This document shows positions 28,760 through 42,400 of a DNA stretch of 64,000 nucleotides, piece after piece (the first letter of the stretch is position 1; each line of letters starts with the position of its first letter). The notes below the pieces were generated by a model. The model was not told the DNA's origin. It was given only the letters and a program-made list of their open reading frames with translations, and did not search any database. The stretch spans positions 13,330,001-13,394,000 of the forward strand of contig JAGUCH010000001.1 in NCBI GenBank assembly GCA_019096065.1, given 5' to 3'. A program made the position numbers and the translations under genes. The stretch is from Paracyclopina nana. Lineage: Eukaryota > Arthropoda > Copepoda > Cyclopoida > Cyclopettidae.

Positions 28760-29998
28760 AGAGTAAAGTTTGGATAAAGGACAAAAGCTTTTAAAAGCGC
28801 CAAATTGTAATTGTCTTTTCGGACAATTATGTATTATTTTTGTACATCCCTGTTGGCTGTTTGAATTAAAATATGATAATTTATTGATGATCTTATTGTA
28901 GGATGTGCTCCTTTCATTGAAGAGAATAATTTTAACCGAAGCTTGTTTGGCTTGGTCTGGCAACGCGGCGTGCGCGTCCATTTTGCAGCAACGGCAGGCG
29001 TATATTTAAATTTCCGTCGGAGTGTGGATAAAAATCGCGAAACCTCTACAACTAGAAAGTTCCGACGGAACTTTTTTTAAATTGCGTACTGAAGGGAGTT
29101 TGAGCACACTGTTAACTCTGGTAAATGTGACTTCTCTTGTATATTTTTGTATGTACATTGAAAACATAACTGTGCAACACGAATTACATCTTTTTCACCA
29201 GATAAAAGGATGGAGCTTTTCCACTTTGTATTATACCATACGTGTACTAGGGCAATAATTGCACATTGAAAGCAACACAATTAAAGCCAAATATTCAACA
29301 ATTATTTTTATGAAGACTCTTCTTCTTGCACGGTGGGAATCATTGTTCACGTTCAGACCATAATATTCCCATTTCAACGAAAATGAACGCTATTGTTGCT
29401 TTTCAACTGAAAAAAGTTGAACAACATCTAATTTTCTTACGTGGTTGTGAGTGCATGACCTTCCAAAAAAGGGATAGGGTGCAATTGTGACAATTTTGCG
29501 GCTTCAGTTCTTAATCCTGAACAAAAATTTTAGGGGGTTGCAGTGCGTTGAACGACTCAAAATGGCACGTGGAAACATTGAGAGAGATGGGGAGGACAAT
29601 ATAGCTCAAAAATAGTCATGGTTTTGTCTTCTGAAGATAGATAGATAGAGAGAGAGAGAGATCACGAAAGACGCAGTTTTAGTAAACATATTTGATGTCC
29701 TCTCTTGCTCTGTGCTCGGTAAAGCTTTTTGTATACAAAAGAGTAGTTGCCATCAATCAGGCTTGAATTTTGTGCGTGGCGGCAATTTGGAAAAACAAAC
29801 TGCTCATCATTTGAGCCTTCAGTACATATATACCAACATTTAACAAGGGTACAATTGTGTGGATTGTAGCATTACTTCTTTGGACTTTAGTAGTGTATTG
29901 TTATTATGGAGGGACTTTCTTTAGCAATTGATTGTGCTCCGAACGTGGGTGGTTTTTGATGAATATGTAGTTGCGGGTTGAATTTGAGCTACGTAGTT
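28760..29998. other. Intergenic region between the Hr38 3' end and the E2F promoter
   Basis: AT-rich, without recognisable exons. The stretch next to 28760-29000 is likely the E2F promoter region, and the part next to 29998 the Hr38 3' UTR. It contains a GATA/GA microsatellite at 29636-29662. No canonical AATAAA was seen close to the Hr38 stop. Confidence 0.5.
29636..29662. repeat. GATA/GA microsatellite
   Basis: Three GATA units run into about six GA units. This is a simple sequence repeat, likely to vary in length between individuals. Confidence 0.9.
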
Positions 29999-31900
29999 TT
30001 AGTATGGCATTCCAGATCCGAACATCTTGTCTATGATGGTTGGAGCTGGGACAAGATCTTCCAGCTTTGTGTAGAAGATCTTCTGGTGACCTTGAACACT
30101 CAGTGACCTCAGGGTTGGGAGTCGGTCGAGGATCCTGGAGAAGTACTGCTGACCTCTTCTTTGGGCTTCTGGATTGTAGGTCACGTGATCCTTGAGTGAA
30201 TTTATCACTTTGTTCTGAAGGCTCTCTACCTTTTTGGGATCCGACAAGCCGTGACGTTCTGGAAAAGAAAAATTAGCAAATTACTAAAAGGCTTTTAGTC
30301 TCGTTCTAAAAGTAGAAACTGCTAGCATTAGGACTGGCTCGTGACAATTACAGAAGAAGTAATTATGCTTAAAACTCACCATTGACTAGAGTTAGAGCGC
30401 AAAGACAAGAGAAAGCTGAGAGATCAATTTCGATTGAGTGAAGCACCCTGGACAATTCCAGGATCCCTTCGAACCACTCCCCAAAGATTTGCTGGCATTG
30501 GATGCGATGCAGAATGAGTCCATTGCAAAAGATGAACCGATCGGACTCGGGCTGGTTCCTAAATCGAGCAATCCAATGAATTTCTCCAGTCTTGAGTCAT
30601 TTGCTGTAGATTATTTTACCTGTAGGCCATTCTGAGGACAAAGAGCTCGAGCGCAGCAGACTGATATAGCAAGTCTTTGTCGTTTGAGCTGAGGTCACCC
30701 AGGCCTGGGATTCGGTCACAGAACCTCCGAATGACCTCGATACTTGAGGCCAACACCCCGTAGAAGAGTTGCACCTTGACCACCTCATTGGTTAGCAACG
30801 CGTCCTTTTGATCCAGGTCTTCCGACGTCCAGTCCATGTACTGCAAACGTTAATATACCAGTTTTCAACCAAGGAAAATCTCAAGGCTCCTCGCCATGAT
30901 TATCATCAAAAGCAACTCTAATTCGAATCGTAAATGGTACGCGGAGGCAGCTATCAATTAAGCCAAGTGCGGTGATGCCGATTGCGTCTCAGCTTTAATA
31001 TCGGCCAATAAATCATATGTGTGAATGTAATCAGTATAACTCACTTGCGAATAGTCTAAATTATCTGCGTCTGGTGTCGTATCCACGTGAGCTCTGACCA
31101 AAGCCGTAATGAGGCTGACGGGCGGCGACGGGGCCGACTCTTGCGGGCTCCTGGGCTTCGAGGGCAGCCGCCCTCGGCGACCCTTGAGGCTGTCAGTACG
31201 CACAACCTCTTTGACCATGCCCACAGCCAGGCATTTTTGAAATCGGCAGAACTGGCAGCGATTTCGACGCCTCTTGTCCACTGGGCAATTCTTGTCCGCC
31301 AAGCAGACGTATTTGGCATTTTTCTGCACTGTCCTCTTGAAGAAGCCTTTGCAACCCTCGCAGGTGCGAACCCCATAGTGCTGGCACGCCGCGTTGTCCC
31401 CGCACACAGCGCATAACATGCTCCCCATCGTCGATGAGCTCTTGGGCGTATTAGACCCGCTCGACCTTGCTCCCGAGGTCGAAGGCCTGGCCGCAGATGA
31501 GGAAGGCCGAGGGGGGCCTTGAGGAGGTCCTAGGGGCGGCACTCGGCCGCGTGCATTTGGAGGGCTAAATTTGAATTTTAAGCATTCAGCCTCTAAATGT
31601 ACTCTATTTGCTGCCACATACCTAAGAGGACTGCATTCATTGCCGTGCGACGAGAATTGAGCTCTTTGATTTTTACGGAAGGCCCCCAGGGCGGCGGCCC
31701 TCTCGTGCAAAGCACCCTGAAGGGCACCCTGAAGGGCGTGAGGGAGCTGAGTTGACGGCCCCGCCTCCTGGTGGTCGTACATGTTGCCGGGGTCGGCAAA
31801 CTCCCTGAATTGGGTGAACGTGGAGGGCGGAGGTTGGTAGAAGTCAGTGAGGGGGTTTCCCTGGAATTCCCTCTTGGGGATCGCCGTGGGGAAACCTTGC

Positions 31901-31932
<32 letters not shown>

Positions 31933-33171
31933 GTGGTGATAACTATGACTAGGTTGAAATGAGGTCGAGGAGGTCATCGAGGCTTGAGGCTCGTGCTTGA
32001 AAGTGAAGCGGGGCTCCAGGGTAGTGGGCTGAGCCACGCCCCCTCCGGAGGTGCTCGCAGTCATGTCGTGCAGTGCTTGCTGCCGGTACGTGTCCAAAAA
32101 GCTGGGCAGGCTGGGGCTCATGGGCGCGTGCGAGTGGGGCGGGGCGCTGGACGGAGATCCATTGGACGAGGAGTTGGTGGAGGCGTGGTGCAATTGCAAA
32201 GGGGGCGGGGGAGACACGTCTCCGAGTGGGTAGTCTATGGGCTGAGTGATGAACTCGGCGTGAAATGTATCCAGCGCTTCACTAAAGGGAGAAGCCCCGC
32301 CCCCGTGGTGGGGCGTGGCGGAGTGGTACGAGTGGTTGCCACCACTCGGGTTGCGGAAGGGTGAGCCATCGACTTCCAGGTGTGGGTGGCTCCCTGCGTG
32401 CCCGAGGGCGTGGTGGGGCGTGCCCCCGTCTCCGCCTGGCAAAGAATCATCCTCTCCCGCCGCCACCGCGAGATGCGACGGACCGCCGCTGTATTCGTTC
32501 AGCGTGAGTCCGTAACTTGTCGAAAGCACGTCTGCAAAAGTAGGACCTCCAGCGCCAGTATTTCCGCCAAAAGCAGCTTGCTGAAAGGGCAATTTAACCA
32601 TTATACCGCTGATTTTCAAGTAGGACAAAGATTACAGAAAAATTGGAAGGGAAAGAGAGAGAGTGTGTACATGTATTCGGGTACATTACCGTCTTTGTGG
32701 CCATTTTTGGCGTCCACATTTAATAGTCCGAGAACCCGGCTCTACTCTCATCCATGACAAATTTTTAGTATTGGGTCAGCCAGAGCGGGTAAGGGTTTTT
32801 GTGTTAAACCTTGATGAAAAAAAGCAAAAGGTGGAGAAAACATAGCGAAAACAAGGCTAAAAAGTAGGATTAACCACGCAATCAAGAAAGGCCAATTTAC
32901 GATTTGAAAACACAAACTCGAATCATGTATTATGTAAAAAAATAAATAATAATATTATGAAGGGGTTCAAGCTTGCAAGACACAAATGTCATTGAAAACA
33001 AAGTTTTACAAACCTGCTGTGATTGGACAAGTAGCATATTGGCATTTGTGTTCGGCGAGTTGGACGAGGTTCCAGCCGCTGCTGATGAACCAAGATTTCC
33101 TGAATTGTGTGGCACTTTTGAGTTTGAAGAGTCCGCCAATGCGGAATCTGACTGCTGGTGTTTTGGGGCGC
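29999..33171 (-). CDS. Hr38: NR4A-family orphan nuclear receptor, Hr38-like (6 exons, 5' incomplete)
   Basis: Exons: 33171-33014 (5' boundary is an acceptor), 32580-31622, 31564-31045, 30840-30620, 30558-30380, 30258-29999. From the likely start MLLVQSQQ (ATG at 33037) the product is 720 aa. Seen: a low-complexity N-terminus with [14 protein letters not shown] and a 12-Gln run; a two-zinc-finger DNA-binding domain, about 379-444, with P-box CEGCKG; the NR4A C-terminal extension GRRGRLPSK; and a ligand-binding domain with [28 protein letters not shown] and [16 protein letters not shown]. Family knowledge: NR4A receptors are ligand-independent immediate-early factors binding AAAGGTCA; arthropod Hr38 also acts with Usp/RXR in ecdysone-responsive transcription. 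Exon 1 is in frame upstream of MLLVQ back to its acceptor, so a longer isoform from another 5' exon is likely. Intron 31565-31621 keeps frame. Confidence 0.95.
31898..31933 (-). repeat. Polyglutamine-coding CAG/CAA run in Hr38
   Basis: Twelve consecutive Gln codons (ten CAG, two CAA) lie in the N-terminal transactivation region of the receptor, after a His pair. The CAA interruptions usually stabilise such tracts; length variation is still plausible. Confidence 0.9.
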
Positions 33172-33293
33172 CTGAAAATGATAACAAAGACTCGGTACAG
33201 AGGAAGAAGTGATCCTGATGCTTCGAAGGCTGCTTCCTAACTGAAGAAAGCTATGAAGAAGGTTGACATTTAACTCTCATCGGACTGAATACT

Positions 33294-33461
33294 GGCTTAG
33301 TCTTTCGCAAGTTTTGCATAGTCACGCTATTTAAATAGCTCATAGCATAAAATGTATTTAAATAGCCTCTGGATGTATTTAAATAGCTGCTATTTAAATA
33401 CGTTTTATGTTATGAGCTATTTAAATAGCGTGACTATGCAAAACTTGCGTAAGACTAAGCC
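33294..33461. mobile_element. 168-bp palindromic foldback element
   Basis: Two 73-bp arms (33294-33366 and 33389-33461) are inverted copies with only about three mismatches. They begin GGCTTAGTCTT and share AAGTTTTGCATAGTCACGC. The 22-bp spacer carries a third copy of the word TATTTAAATAGC. ACT flanks both ends and could be a 3-bp target duplication. There is no coding capacity. The near-perfect arms suggest a fairly recent insertion. It lies just upstream of the first visible Hr38 exon. Confidence 0.85.
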
Positions 33462-36400
33462 ACTAATAATCAAAGTGGGAGGATTCAAGAAGTTCCCTCT
33501 GATTTATGTAGGCTAAGTACTAGCAATCAGCACAATCAAATTACCCCAGCTGTTGGTGAGCTTCACTCGCACCCAACTGAAAAACCAGATTAACCAGGTT
33601 TTCAAAGGTAAAAACTATGCGGGAGAAAGCTAAGTAAAATATCGCAACCTCGAAATCCCCATAATAAAAACACACATTCGGGCTTAATTCTCTGCCGGTT
33701 TACTCTTCCCTAAAGCTTTCGTTGGAAATGTAGTGTTTTGCACATGCTACGTAGAATAACTATGCCACTGTGCATCCTCCCATCGCAGCTTCGCCAAGTA
33801 TTGTATGGCTACTGAAAAATTAACGTTTGGCATTTTCGTTTTTGGTCTCGTTGACATTTGCTTTGGTTGCATAGCGTGTCATTTTCAATGAGCATCATGG
33901 ACAAATTGAAAAGTGTTGCCACAATTGCATGATGATGCTGAGATTAGCTGATCTATTATTCATCAGCAATGAAACGGTTTGTTTTCCATGCTTTTCTCCG
34001 AATGGAGAATAATACTCACTATAAAACCGCAACCGAAATGTAATAACAAAAAGGATTCACAACTAGCTAAACCATTCCTTTGCGCCGGCTTTGACTCAAT
34101 TTATCGTTTTGAAAAAATACAATTGTCCTTGTTTGTCTCATGTTTGCACCCAATTAGGCCATCAAGCAAATCAATTAGACCACGAAGTCCACTGACAGAA
34201 CTGCTACATAACCTTGTCACCAGGTATGCATTACACCATTTTTAGCTTTATAGCTTGCATGTACTCACGTTCGGATTTCAGCAGATAATTGTATAAATAG
34301 TGCTGCATTGTTGGTCACACGTACCACAATCATACTTTAAAAACATCTTTTATCGAAGCAGATTGGGAAGTGCGAACAGATGACGGAAAAAAAGGTAAAT
34401 CAGTTGAAGTGGTGGTAACCTTCACTGAAGGCAAAGTTGATTTTTTTGGATTTGAAGCGAACGAGTAGACATCATTGCAGGGCGTGGCCGCAGACAATTT
34501 TCACTTTAAAAACTTGTTAAATTGAGATCCAAGCTACGATCAGATAAAGTAAAATGAGCGGAGCTGCCACCAAGCACGCTCATGATTAGCAATTATAATC
34601 CAAGGGAGGCCTAGAATAAATGCAAAAATGACCCAAGAAGATGGAATAGTATGCTATCGTCAAGTGCATGACAGCAACGCTAAAAATGCGCTTTATCATT
34701 AATGCACTTAAAAATCGCTGAGATTCCTCCATAAATTTGATGCGTGCGCCATGATTCTTTTCCTCAACGTGATAAAAAGGAAACTGTGTATACTATGAAT
34801 AGTTGCAATGTCTAAGAGCTAATCATGCAGAAAAATGCAACGTTGTTGCAAAAAATTTGTGGTCTCTTTTTATTGAAAATGCTCCATAATTTTTTGGTTT
34901 TTTTAGTCATTACGCCGGCCACAAGGATCTGAAAAAAGTCCCGGTTCCTTCGTGTGAACGTATATTAGAGACAAACTTGTTGCGGTTGCACGTTAAAAAG
35001 GCATTTGACCGGAATCAGCCGAAAAAAACATGTTCATTTCATTTTAAAGTACTTTTCATGCCTCTTTTATAAGGATACAATACATAAGTATGCATACTAT
35101 TCCCTTGAAGCTCAATTTGGATTGAATTTATTGGCGAATTGCTCAAATGATGCTCCTTTGGTAAGTCGTTACAATATATTATGGAGATGTTTGTTGTCAA
35201 GATAAATTAGCAATAAGTTTGCGCTTTATCGCCATTGCAATCTCCATCAACATAACGTTTTGGCACCAGCTACCATGTGCACTTTTTACTGGCCCAATTG
35301 TCATATCAAGCTCTTTTTTGAATCTGGCCACTTTTGAGGACATCTAAAGAGGCAAATCTAAGACAAGAATCGAAATTAAAAGAACTGCCAACTCATATGG
35401 TGGCCATTTTTGACGCTTGATTTGATCAATTGTGAGCGTTGCAAGCTGCGGTTTGGCAATGGTCAGCTGACATCTGACTGTCTCAAAATTAATGGGTTAT
35501 TCTCAGATAAAAAACTTTTGATTCAGGTTAGGCCCATTTCTTTTGTAGGCTGAGCAGGAAGACCTTGAATTCAGAGTTTGGCAACAAAACTCTTGAGGGC
35601 TCCTAATTAGTCATGAGTTTCTTTTATTTCTGGTCGGGATGATGCGAAATTGCGGTTGATTCGGAATGGCAAAACGTCGCTCGCTTTGATAGCTGAAAGA
35701 TGCACGCTGCATTTTTTAAATACACCTCCAACTTTTTTAAGCCATCATCTTCATCATCCTCTAATCATCATACCGATCTGGATGCGGAACTGGATGAGAT
35801 CCAAAGATGCTGAAATCTCATTTTTTCAAAAAAAGAATCAGCATTTTTAAATTCTTGCTTCGAAACGTAGCTTTGGCGGCCGAAATGTAGACGAGACTTT
35901 TCAATGACTTTTCCCACTGTGTTTTCTTCCGAATATCTCTTAGGACGAAGACACGGAAGTGCATTTGTTGCAATCATTCCACTATTTTGAACCTGCATGT
36001 ACTGCATATATGGTTGAAGGAAAACCGGTTGCTTGAGCCGAAAACAAAAAAATGCAATCCTTTCTAAAGCAGCTGTAGTAGAATACCAGGTACACAATCA
36101 GTTAATCCCATGTTAGTTTTATGACAGCCACATAGCTGGAAAGTACTAATGCTGATTCTTGAGTAGCATTACATGATGATTGGCCATTGAATTACATTTT
36201 TCGATGAAAAAGGTTTAGAGCATACTATAATTTTTTTGCTTTCTATCTTCGTCAAAGTAAACGAAGCTCTTAATTCTGATACAATTTGTAATTTGAAAGC
36301 TCTTCGAATATTCATTTTCCTCTTTTAATGAGGGAATCAGATGGCTGTCACGTGTCACGTGACTTGGGGCCTATTGTTTGGCTATTCATCATTAAGTCAA

Positions 36401-39400
36401 AGGCACTTAACAACAGCATTTCCTAATTTACTTTGCCATGTCTTCATGAGAGCCATTAGAAAACAAAAAATACAGATTCATTCATGACTGCCAGGGGAAA
36501 AGCACTTGAGAGCCTTTGCAGAGAGTGTCTGGAGCCGAAAATTAAACTTTTTTTGCTGAAAAGCAGTTCCTGGTCAGAAAAATAGTCATAATTAGCATAG
36601 CTTCAGAGCCTATATTAGCTGACAGGTTATGTTATCGACAATTCTAGCTTTTAGCAGCAGAAATGGATCTGGAATGTCACCAGTTGAATGCTTCAAATTG
36701 CCAATAAGTGGCCTCAAAAATCAAGGACTGCTCCTTGACATGATCGCCTATTTCTTGGGTTTATTATGCAGTAAAAAAGCTTTTAAGATTCTCAGTAGTT
36801 TTATTTAGTGTGTTTGAAGATGCTCTTGGCATGAAGTCACTGTAATTCTCTGCGGGTGAAGCTCACGAATTCAACGATCCATTCTTTTCGAGCATCTATC
36901 AACCAAGTAGTAATAATAATGGTTTGTTTCAATGCCAAATTCAAGCCCGAGCCATAATGGCTGCCAATTAGCCGCAATGCAAACATTGGCGGAGTAATCA
37001 AATCTTAGCAGGAAATTGGGTACGCTGCACACATCCATACGGGTCATAAATTTTGGCTTTTGCCGTGAATAAGCGGCTCTAAACGGAACTGCCTTTCTGG
37101 CACCACAAAGACAGGTTTTACTGCCACAACGCTCAATAGCAGCCAATTATTGCTTTTGTAGAGTGACAAAATGGACCTCGATTCTGGGGGCAACTAGGAC
37201 TTTAGCCCCCTGAGTGGTATGAAGTCGTGAGCAGAAGTAATAATGGGAGTTGACGTCGGCCACAGTGCAAGTTGGCGAACCAAAGCCGTCATCTTGAATC
37301 AAGTTCAGTTTTCCGTAGCACCTCACGAAGGAAAAATGTCGCTACAACCTCAGAAAAAAACCCTTCTTAATTCATCCTTGGCTTCCTTTCCAGAGGGAGA
37401 AAAGGGGCTTTGAAGGCCTCCATTTCCCACCGTGCAAATGAAATTAAAACCTGCCCATGCAACCGCACAAATTAGAAAAAATTAAATTGCACAGAGTGAA
37501 CTTGATGCAGGCGCCTTTTTCACCAGCAGCAGTGAAGAATTTTGAGAAAAAGTCGGCGGAGAAGAAAATTAAATATGCGACAGGTGAAATGTATCACCGT
37601 GTTTGTTCGGGTGTAATTCGAAGCAGCACCCATTTTTGGCTTAAATGTAGTTTTTGACATCAGGATCCATCATTTAGGCGCGGCAGCCGCCTCTACAATG
37701 CCCAGGATCCAGCGTGGAGTGATTTTCCGACAATTAAAAGATAGGCTCACTCTCAGAGTTTGCCGGTCTCTATGCTCAAAACCGCCTTGACGCTACAGGG
37801 GGTCATCCAATATTCAGGCCGCATTATTAACAGGCATACATCTAGAGAGCCCTAATGAGGTCAGGGATGCGCGAGTGTAATTTGCCATTGAGATTTCTTG
37901 ATAAGAGCGCATGCGGCACTTTTAGAAGTTCGCCCCACATGAAAAGGTAAATAAGCTCAGTTGTGTACGCAGCCGAGTCCTTGACGCGAGCCAGTAAAAA
38001 GTGGGCACATCTCTATAGACTGCATAGGGCTCTAGCCAACCTCCAGCTCCTTTAGATATGCGCGAACATGTGACTGAAACATCTATTATATTGCTAAAGA
38101 TTCCATCTAAATAAGGTCGGTAATTTTCCAACAAAATTCTAATAATCCATTTTCCATGCATCACCTATCCATTAATTATACTACTCAACTGAAAGCAATG
38201 CTCTCAGATTTCTTCTTTACGAAATGGGACACTTTTAAAGGACCTCCACATTTTTTTCAGAAGCTATGTGGCCGATCTTACTTCTAATGATTTCCCTTGA
38301 AACTTTCCCAGCCCGCATGAGCTATGTAGCAGTGGATGTGAGGTAAGGATGGGGCGTGGCGAAACTGCGGATTTCGGACAAAATCTTTACGGTCCAGGGT
38401 TGCCACAAATTAAAGCCATTGTCAATAATTGTAAAGCACCTTCTATTTTCGGCTGGAAGCTCTAATTGGAGCGTAAAGAATTTATCAGGATTAATAATGG
38501 ATGGAGCTGAAAGTTGTCATTATTACAGGAGCTGCTATACGGAGAAGGGGTCGTAGGCTAGCAGGATGAAAAGTTTTTACAGTACAGACTTGGATGCAGG
38601 GTGACCACAAATTGTGGGGTGCAGGTTAAAGTCGTAAAATATTCATGTACGATGCATGTGAAAGGGACAGAAGCGGAGCTCGTGAAAAAAGCCATTCGCA
38701 GCCTGCCGGTCACAGCTGCATGTAAACAAACAGCTGCGCGCTTGCGCAGAGGTGGAAAAAAGTCTGCGGATTTCATTCGGTAGCCATTTATGGTTGAACG
38801 GGCCTAATGTGATGATAAAGGGGATCATCCTCGGAAATTGGCGCGACAATGGCAATCAATAGTTGGCACGTAGAATTTAGTTCGAGTACACGACGACGAC
38901 AACAAAAAATAATGACACTTCTGTGAACCATAATTTCAAGGCGGACTGTAATCACTCGGTGGGAGGAGAACTATGTAAAGCCACGTGATTTGTCTCTTGT
39001 TTTACCACCTCAAGGAAACTAAGCCCGACTTCCATCATTTTAGGTGCCTCTGAAAAAGAGCCAAGTGTGTGGCACGTACCATGGCAGCCATTTTTATGAG
39101 CTGTGGGAATATTTCTTCCTAAATAGCACTCACCAAGATAGACTTCAGTCTAAACAGATGAATTGTTGCTGAGTTAATTTGACAAGTCCAGAACCGCAGA
39201 CGCAGCAGGGGAATCAGGAGCACGCTTGCACAGTTGGAAAACTTTCTTGATAAAGGTTTCATGATCTTGAAAAAAATTGATTACCACTAAAATTGCCCAG
39301 GCATGAAATGTAGCATCCTGAAGAGCAATTTTTTTCAACCGTATTGAATTCCCCGCGAGTGCTGGGACTTTTTTTGCGTGCTACAGACCAAAAATTAATC

Positions 39401-42400
39401 AATGTTTTGCTGAAGTGCTCTTAAATGGAGCCATTTAACTTCTTTTCAATAAATTACGTTCAGCACCTTTTTTTGTGTGAAGCCGAGAGCAGAGATAAAA
39501 TGGGGACAAACCGCAAAAAGGGTTATGAGAGTGTACAAAGCGGAAGCTGAGGGAAAATATTTGGCTGGTGGGGAAATGGTGTTGAAAAGTGGCAAGAATT
39601 GGATGTCATCCATATACTCTTGTGGAGCAGCAGAGCCTTGAAAAGAAATAGCCAAAAGGGCTGAGAACATAGGCATATAATACGGCTTTGCACCATGTAC
39701 ATTTGCGTGCATTTTGACACGGTAAATTGAAAAAAAATATGCAAACCTAATAGTAATTTGCATGTTTATCTTGAACTTGCACAGTAGGTCACCAAAAAAG
39801 CCAGCCATCGCAATTTGAGACCGTTTTGAAGGCAAATCCTCCTCGCAGTGAGTCAATGCTACTTTTAAAGGGAAAAAAGGAGGACGCAGTTTTGAGAAGT
39901 GCACAGCAGCGATCAAAGCCGAAAAATTCCACTTCATTATAAGCTTGCCTTGAAATCCTTTTATACAATTCAGTTTATCATAGAATCTTTACGGAGGAAA
40001 GAAATATGGGCGTGCAGTGGTGCAACGAACGATGAGGAGGCCCAGTTTTGTAGCCAAAATAGTGAACTCCTGCCGAGCTGAGATCAATTACTTTTTGGCG
40101 GTTCCTCCGTGTTTTTAAGACCTTTGTATTCAGCTGATTGTGTAGCAGAACTTACTTCTTCACGGTCGTGGTTTGTGCAAAATATAACACCAATCGTGAC
40201 TTTATGGAACATCAGCTCGGGGAACTCATCAATTTGCATCCACTATTTATTATTATCATGCTTTTTCTTTTTGTTTCTACTCGTTTGAGCACATGTACGC
40301 CTCAAGGCTTAGTAACGCCGGCTTGGCCTTGTGCGGAGTACGCCACTCGATTTTGTGCTAGAGTAGCCAAGGCATTGGGAAAATGCGATGGAGAAATTGG
40401 ATAGTTATGGCCTGATAATTAATGATAAAATATTTCAGAGGTTGAGTGGGCTTCGCTATTCTGCTTGCGTACAACTTTAGTCGACTCCCAGACGAACTGG
40501 AGCCAATATAACAAGACTGTTGTTTTCCTTATTATGCATTGTGGCCCCGGTGCAGCAGCCTTAAGGGTCATTTTGGATTTGCAAATTTTGCTTCCGTTTG
40601 ACCAGACTGCTAACAGCTCAAACTGGTTCCCCTTTTGGCAATCAACTCAATTGTGAAAAGCTAGAATAAATCCCCAAGTGCGAAGGGAATGTATGCGAGC
40701 CTTTAGCTATCAATTTGACCAGCATTATGAGGAGAAACTCCGTAAATTCTGACTATGCTCTTTACACAACTTTTAAGATTGTGATTCAGCTAGTCTAATA
40801 ATTTGACGAAATCTTCTCATCAAACGTGTGCAGAGAGTCAACATTTCTCTTGTTTTCATAATTGATAAACGTTATTGACGCCGCAACACAAAATCTACAT
40901 CTGAATATGAGACTAAAGAGATTCTCTAAGGTTGGTGGGGATTTAAATTCTGCGTGTGGCACTTCCCATTGTTGGTCGGGACTAGCTTTATATTGCCCAG
41001 CAGAAAAACTAGGCCACCATGGCATAGTAAAGGGGCTACTTTTGAGTTGTGAAACAGAAACAATAAAAGTGACCACTTTTATTTGCATAAATCCCCACCA
41101 GACTGGCGGGAGTACATAAAAATAAATTGGTATTTTATCAGAGAGTAGGATCGCGCAGAGATTCGTTCATTAATTACAAATCCTAACAAGGATAGCTTCG
41201 CTTTTTTTAAGCAGTAGCAGTTTGATAGTTTGATGTGGGATCCATCATGGCCATTATTCTTAAATTGGCACGAGCAATCGGAAATTGCTTGCATAAAATA
41301 ATCCAATTGCCGATCCTTGGTCAATCCAGGGAGGATCTGTGTAAAACCTCAAGAATGCTATTTCCGACGATTTTTTTTGTCTTGCTGTGAGCCTTTTATT
41401 TGAATAGCCCCTGGGTGCACATGGAAAAACTCGTGGTTACAAACTTCTAGTCTATTTTGCGATGTACAATCGGAGAGTTGGGTTAAAAGCTCGGCAAGAT
41501 TTCAGCAATATTATTATATAGAGTGAGCAAACAGTACGTCAGCAAATAGAGAGCATAAAACTGCATAAATTCTTTCTCTTTCTTTTTATCTCATTACAAA
41601 CAAGCTTACATTCACTAATTAGAAGAAAAATATCCTGTCAGTTGGCTATCTGTAAACTTGAATTGGAATTTAATTTGCGTCTCGGCCCACAATCGAAAAA
41701 TCTTCAAAGGGAACTTGCTGCAATTCTAATTGTCTGTTTAGCCAACTGAAGGATTTTCGAGCCCTTTTCGGTGACTGTGCACACGTCGTTAAGATTGTGC
41801 AATATGAAGGTGGAGGAGAAGATGGGGCTCTAAAATTGTTTTTTCTCAGCCTACCGCCTGCACGTATTTGTTTATGATCAGGAATTTGCAGAAGAAAGTG
41901 TTAATTTAAGAAGTCTGACAAGTACTTTCTGCCTCTACATTTGGAAGGCTTGCAATTTGCTTTATATTTTGCCAAATTGCAAGAGCTCAGTTTTTGTCCC
42001 AAAAAAGTGATCTAACATAGTATAGCAATACACAAATAGAATGCTGTGAAAACTCATCAACAGCAAAAGGCAATTTCCTCATGGCACAGTGGGGTCATCT
42101 CTATGCGAAAAGTGGCGTTTGGCGGCAAAGTGAAATATTCTAGTACTTAATGCCGTAGGCCTTTCAAACAGAGATTTAAGGCCTAGTTTTCAAATTTTTG
42201 GGCTTGAATTGATGATTTTTCATAGAAAAGTGCATTGAAAACGGTTTTGTCAGCTATTACTGAGTTTGTTATTGTTTTGAAAATTGAAAAAGGGCTGCTG
42301 AAGTCGGCAAAATGGGCTCAGGGAAAACTGTGATATCTCAAAATGGCGCCAAAATGCGCAAATAAAACTTTGTCATAATGATTTCAGGTAATGAACTGAT

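Noticed and set aside
31984-32364. 126-codon + strand frame opposite the Hr38 N-terminus
   Set aside because: It is the GC-rich antisense of the low-complexity transactivation region, with Gly/Arg/Val-rich content typical of a shadow frame.
30958-32628. Single 556-codon frame as one continuous Hr38 exon
   Set aside because: Its first residues come from intron sequence before the acceptor at 32581, its middle contains the 57-nt intron, and its end runs past the donor at 31044 into intron sequence.
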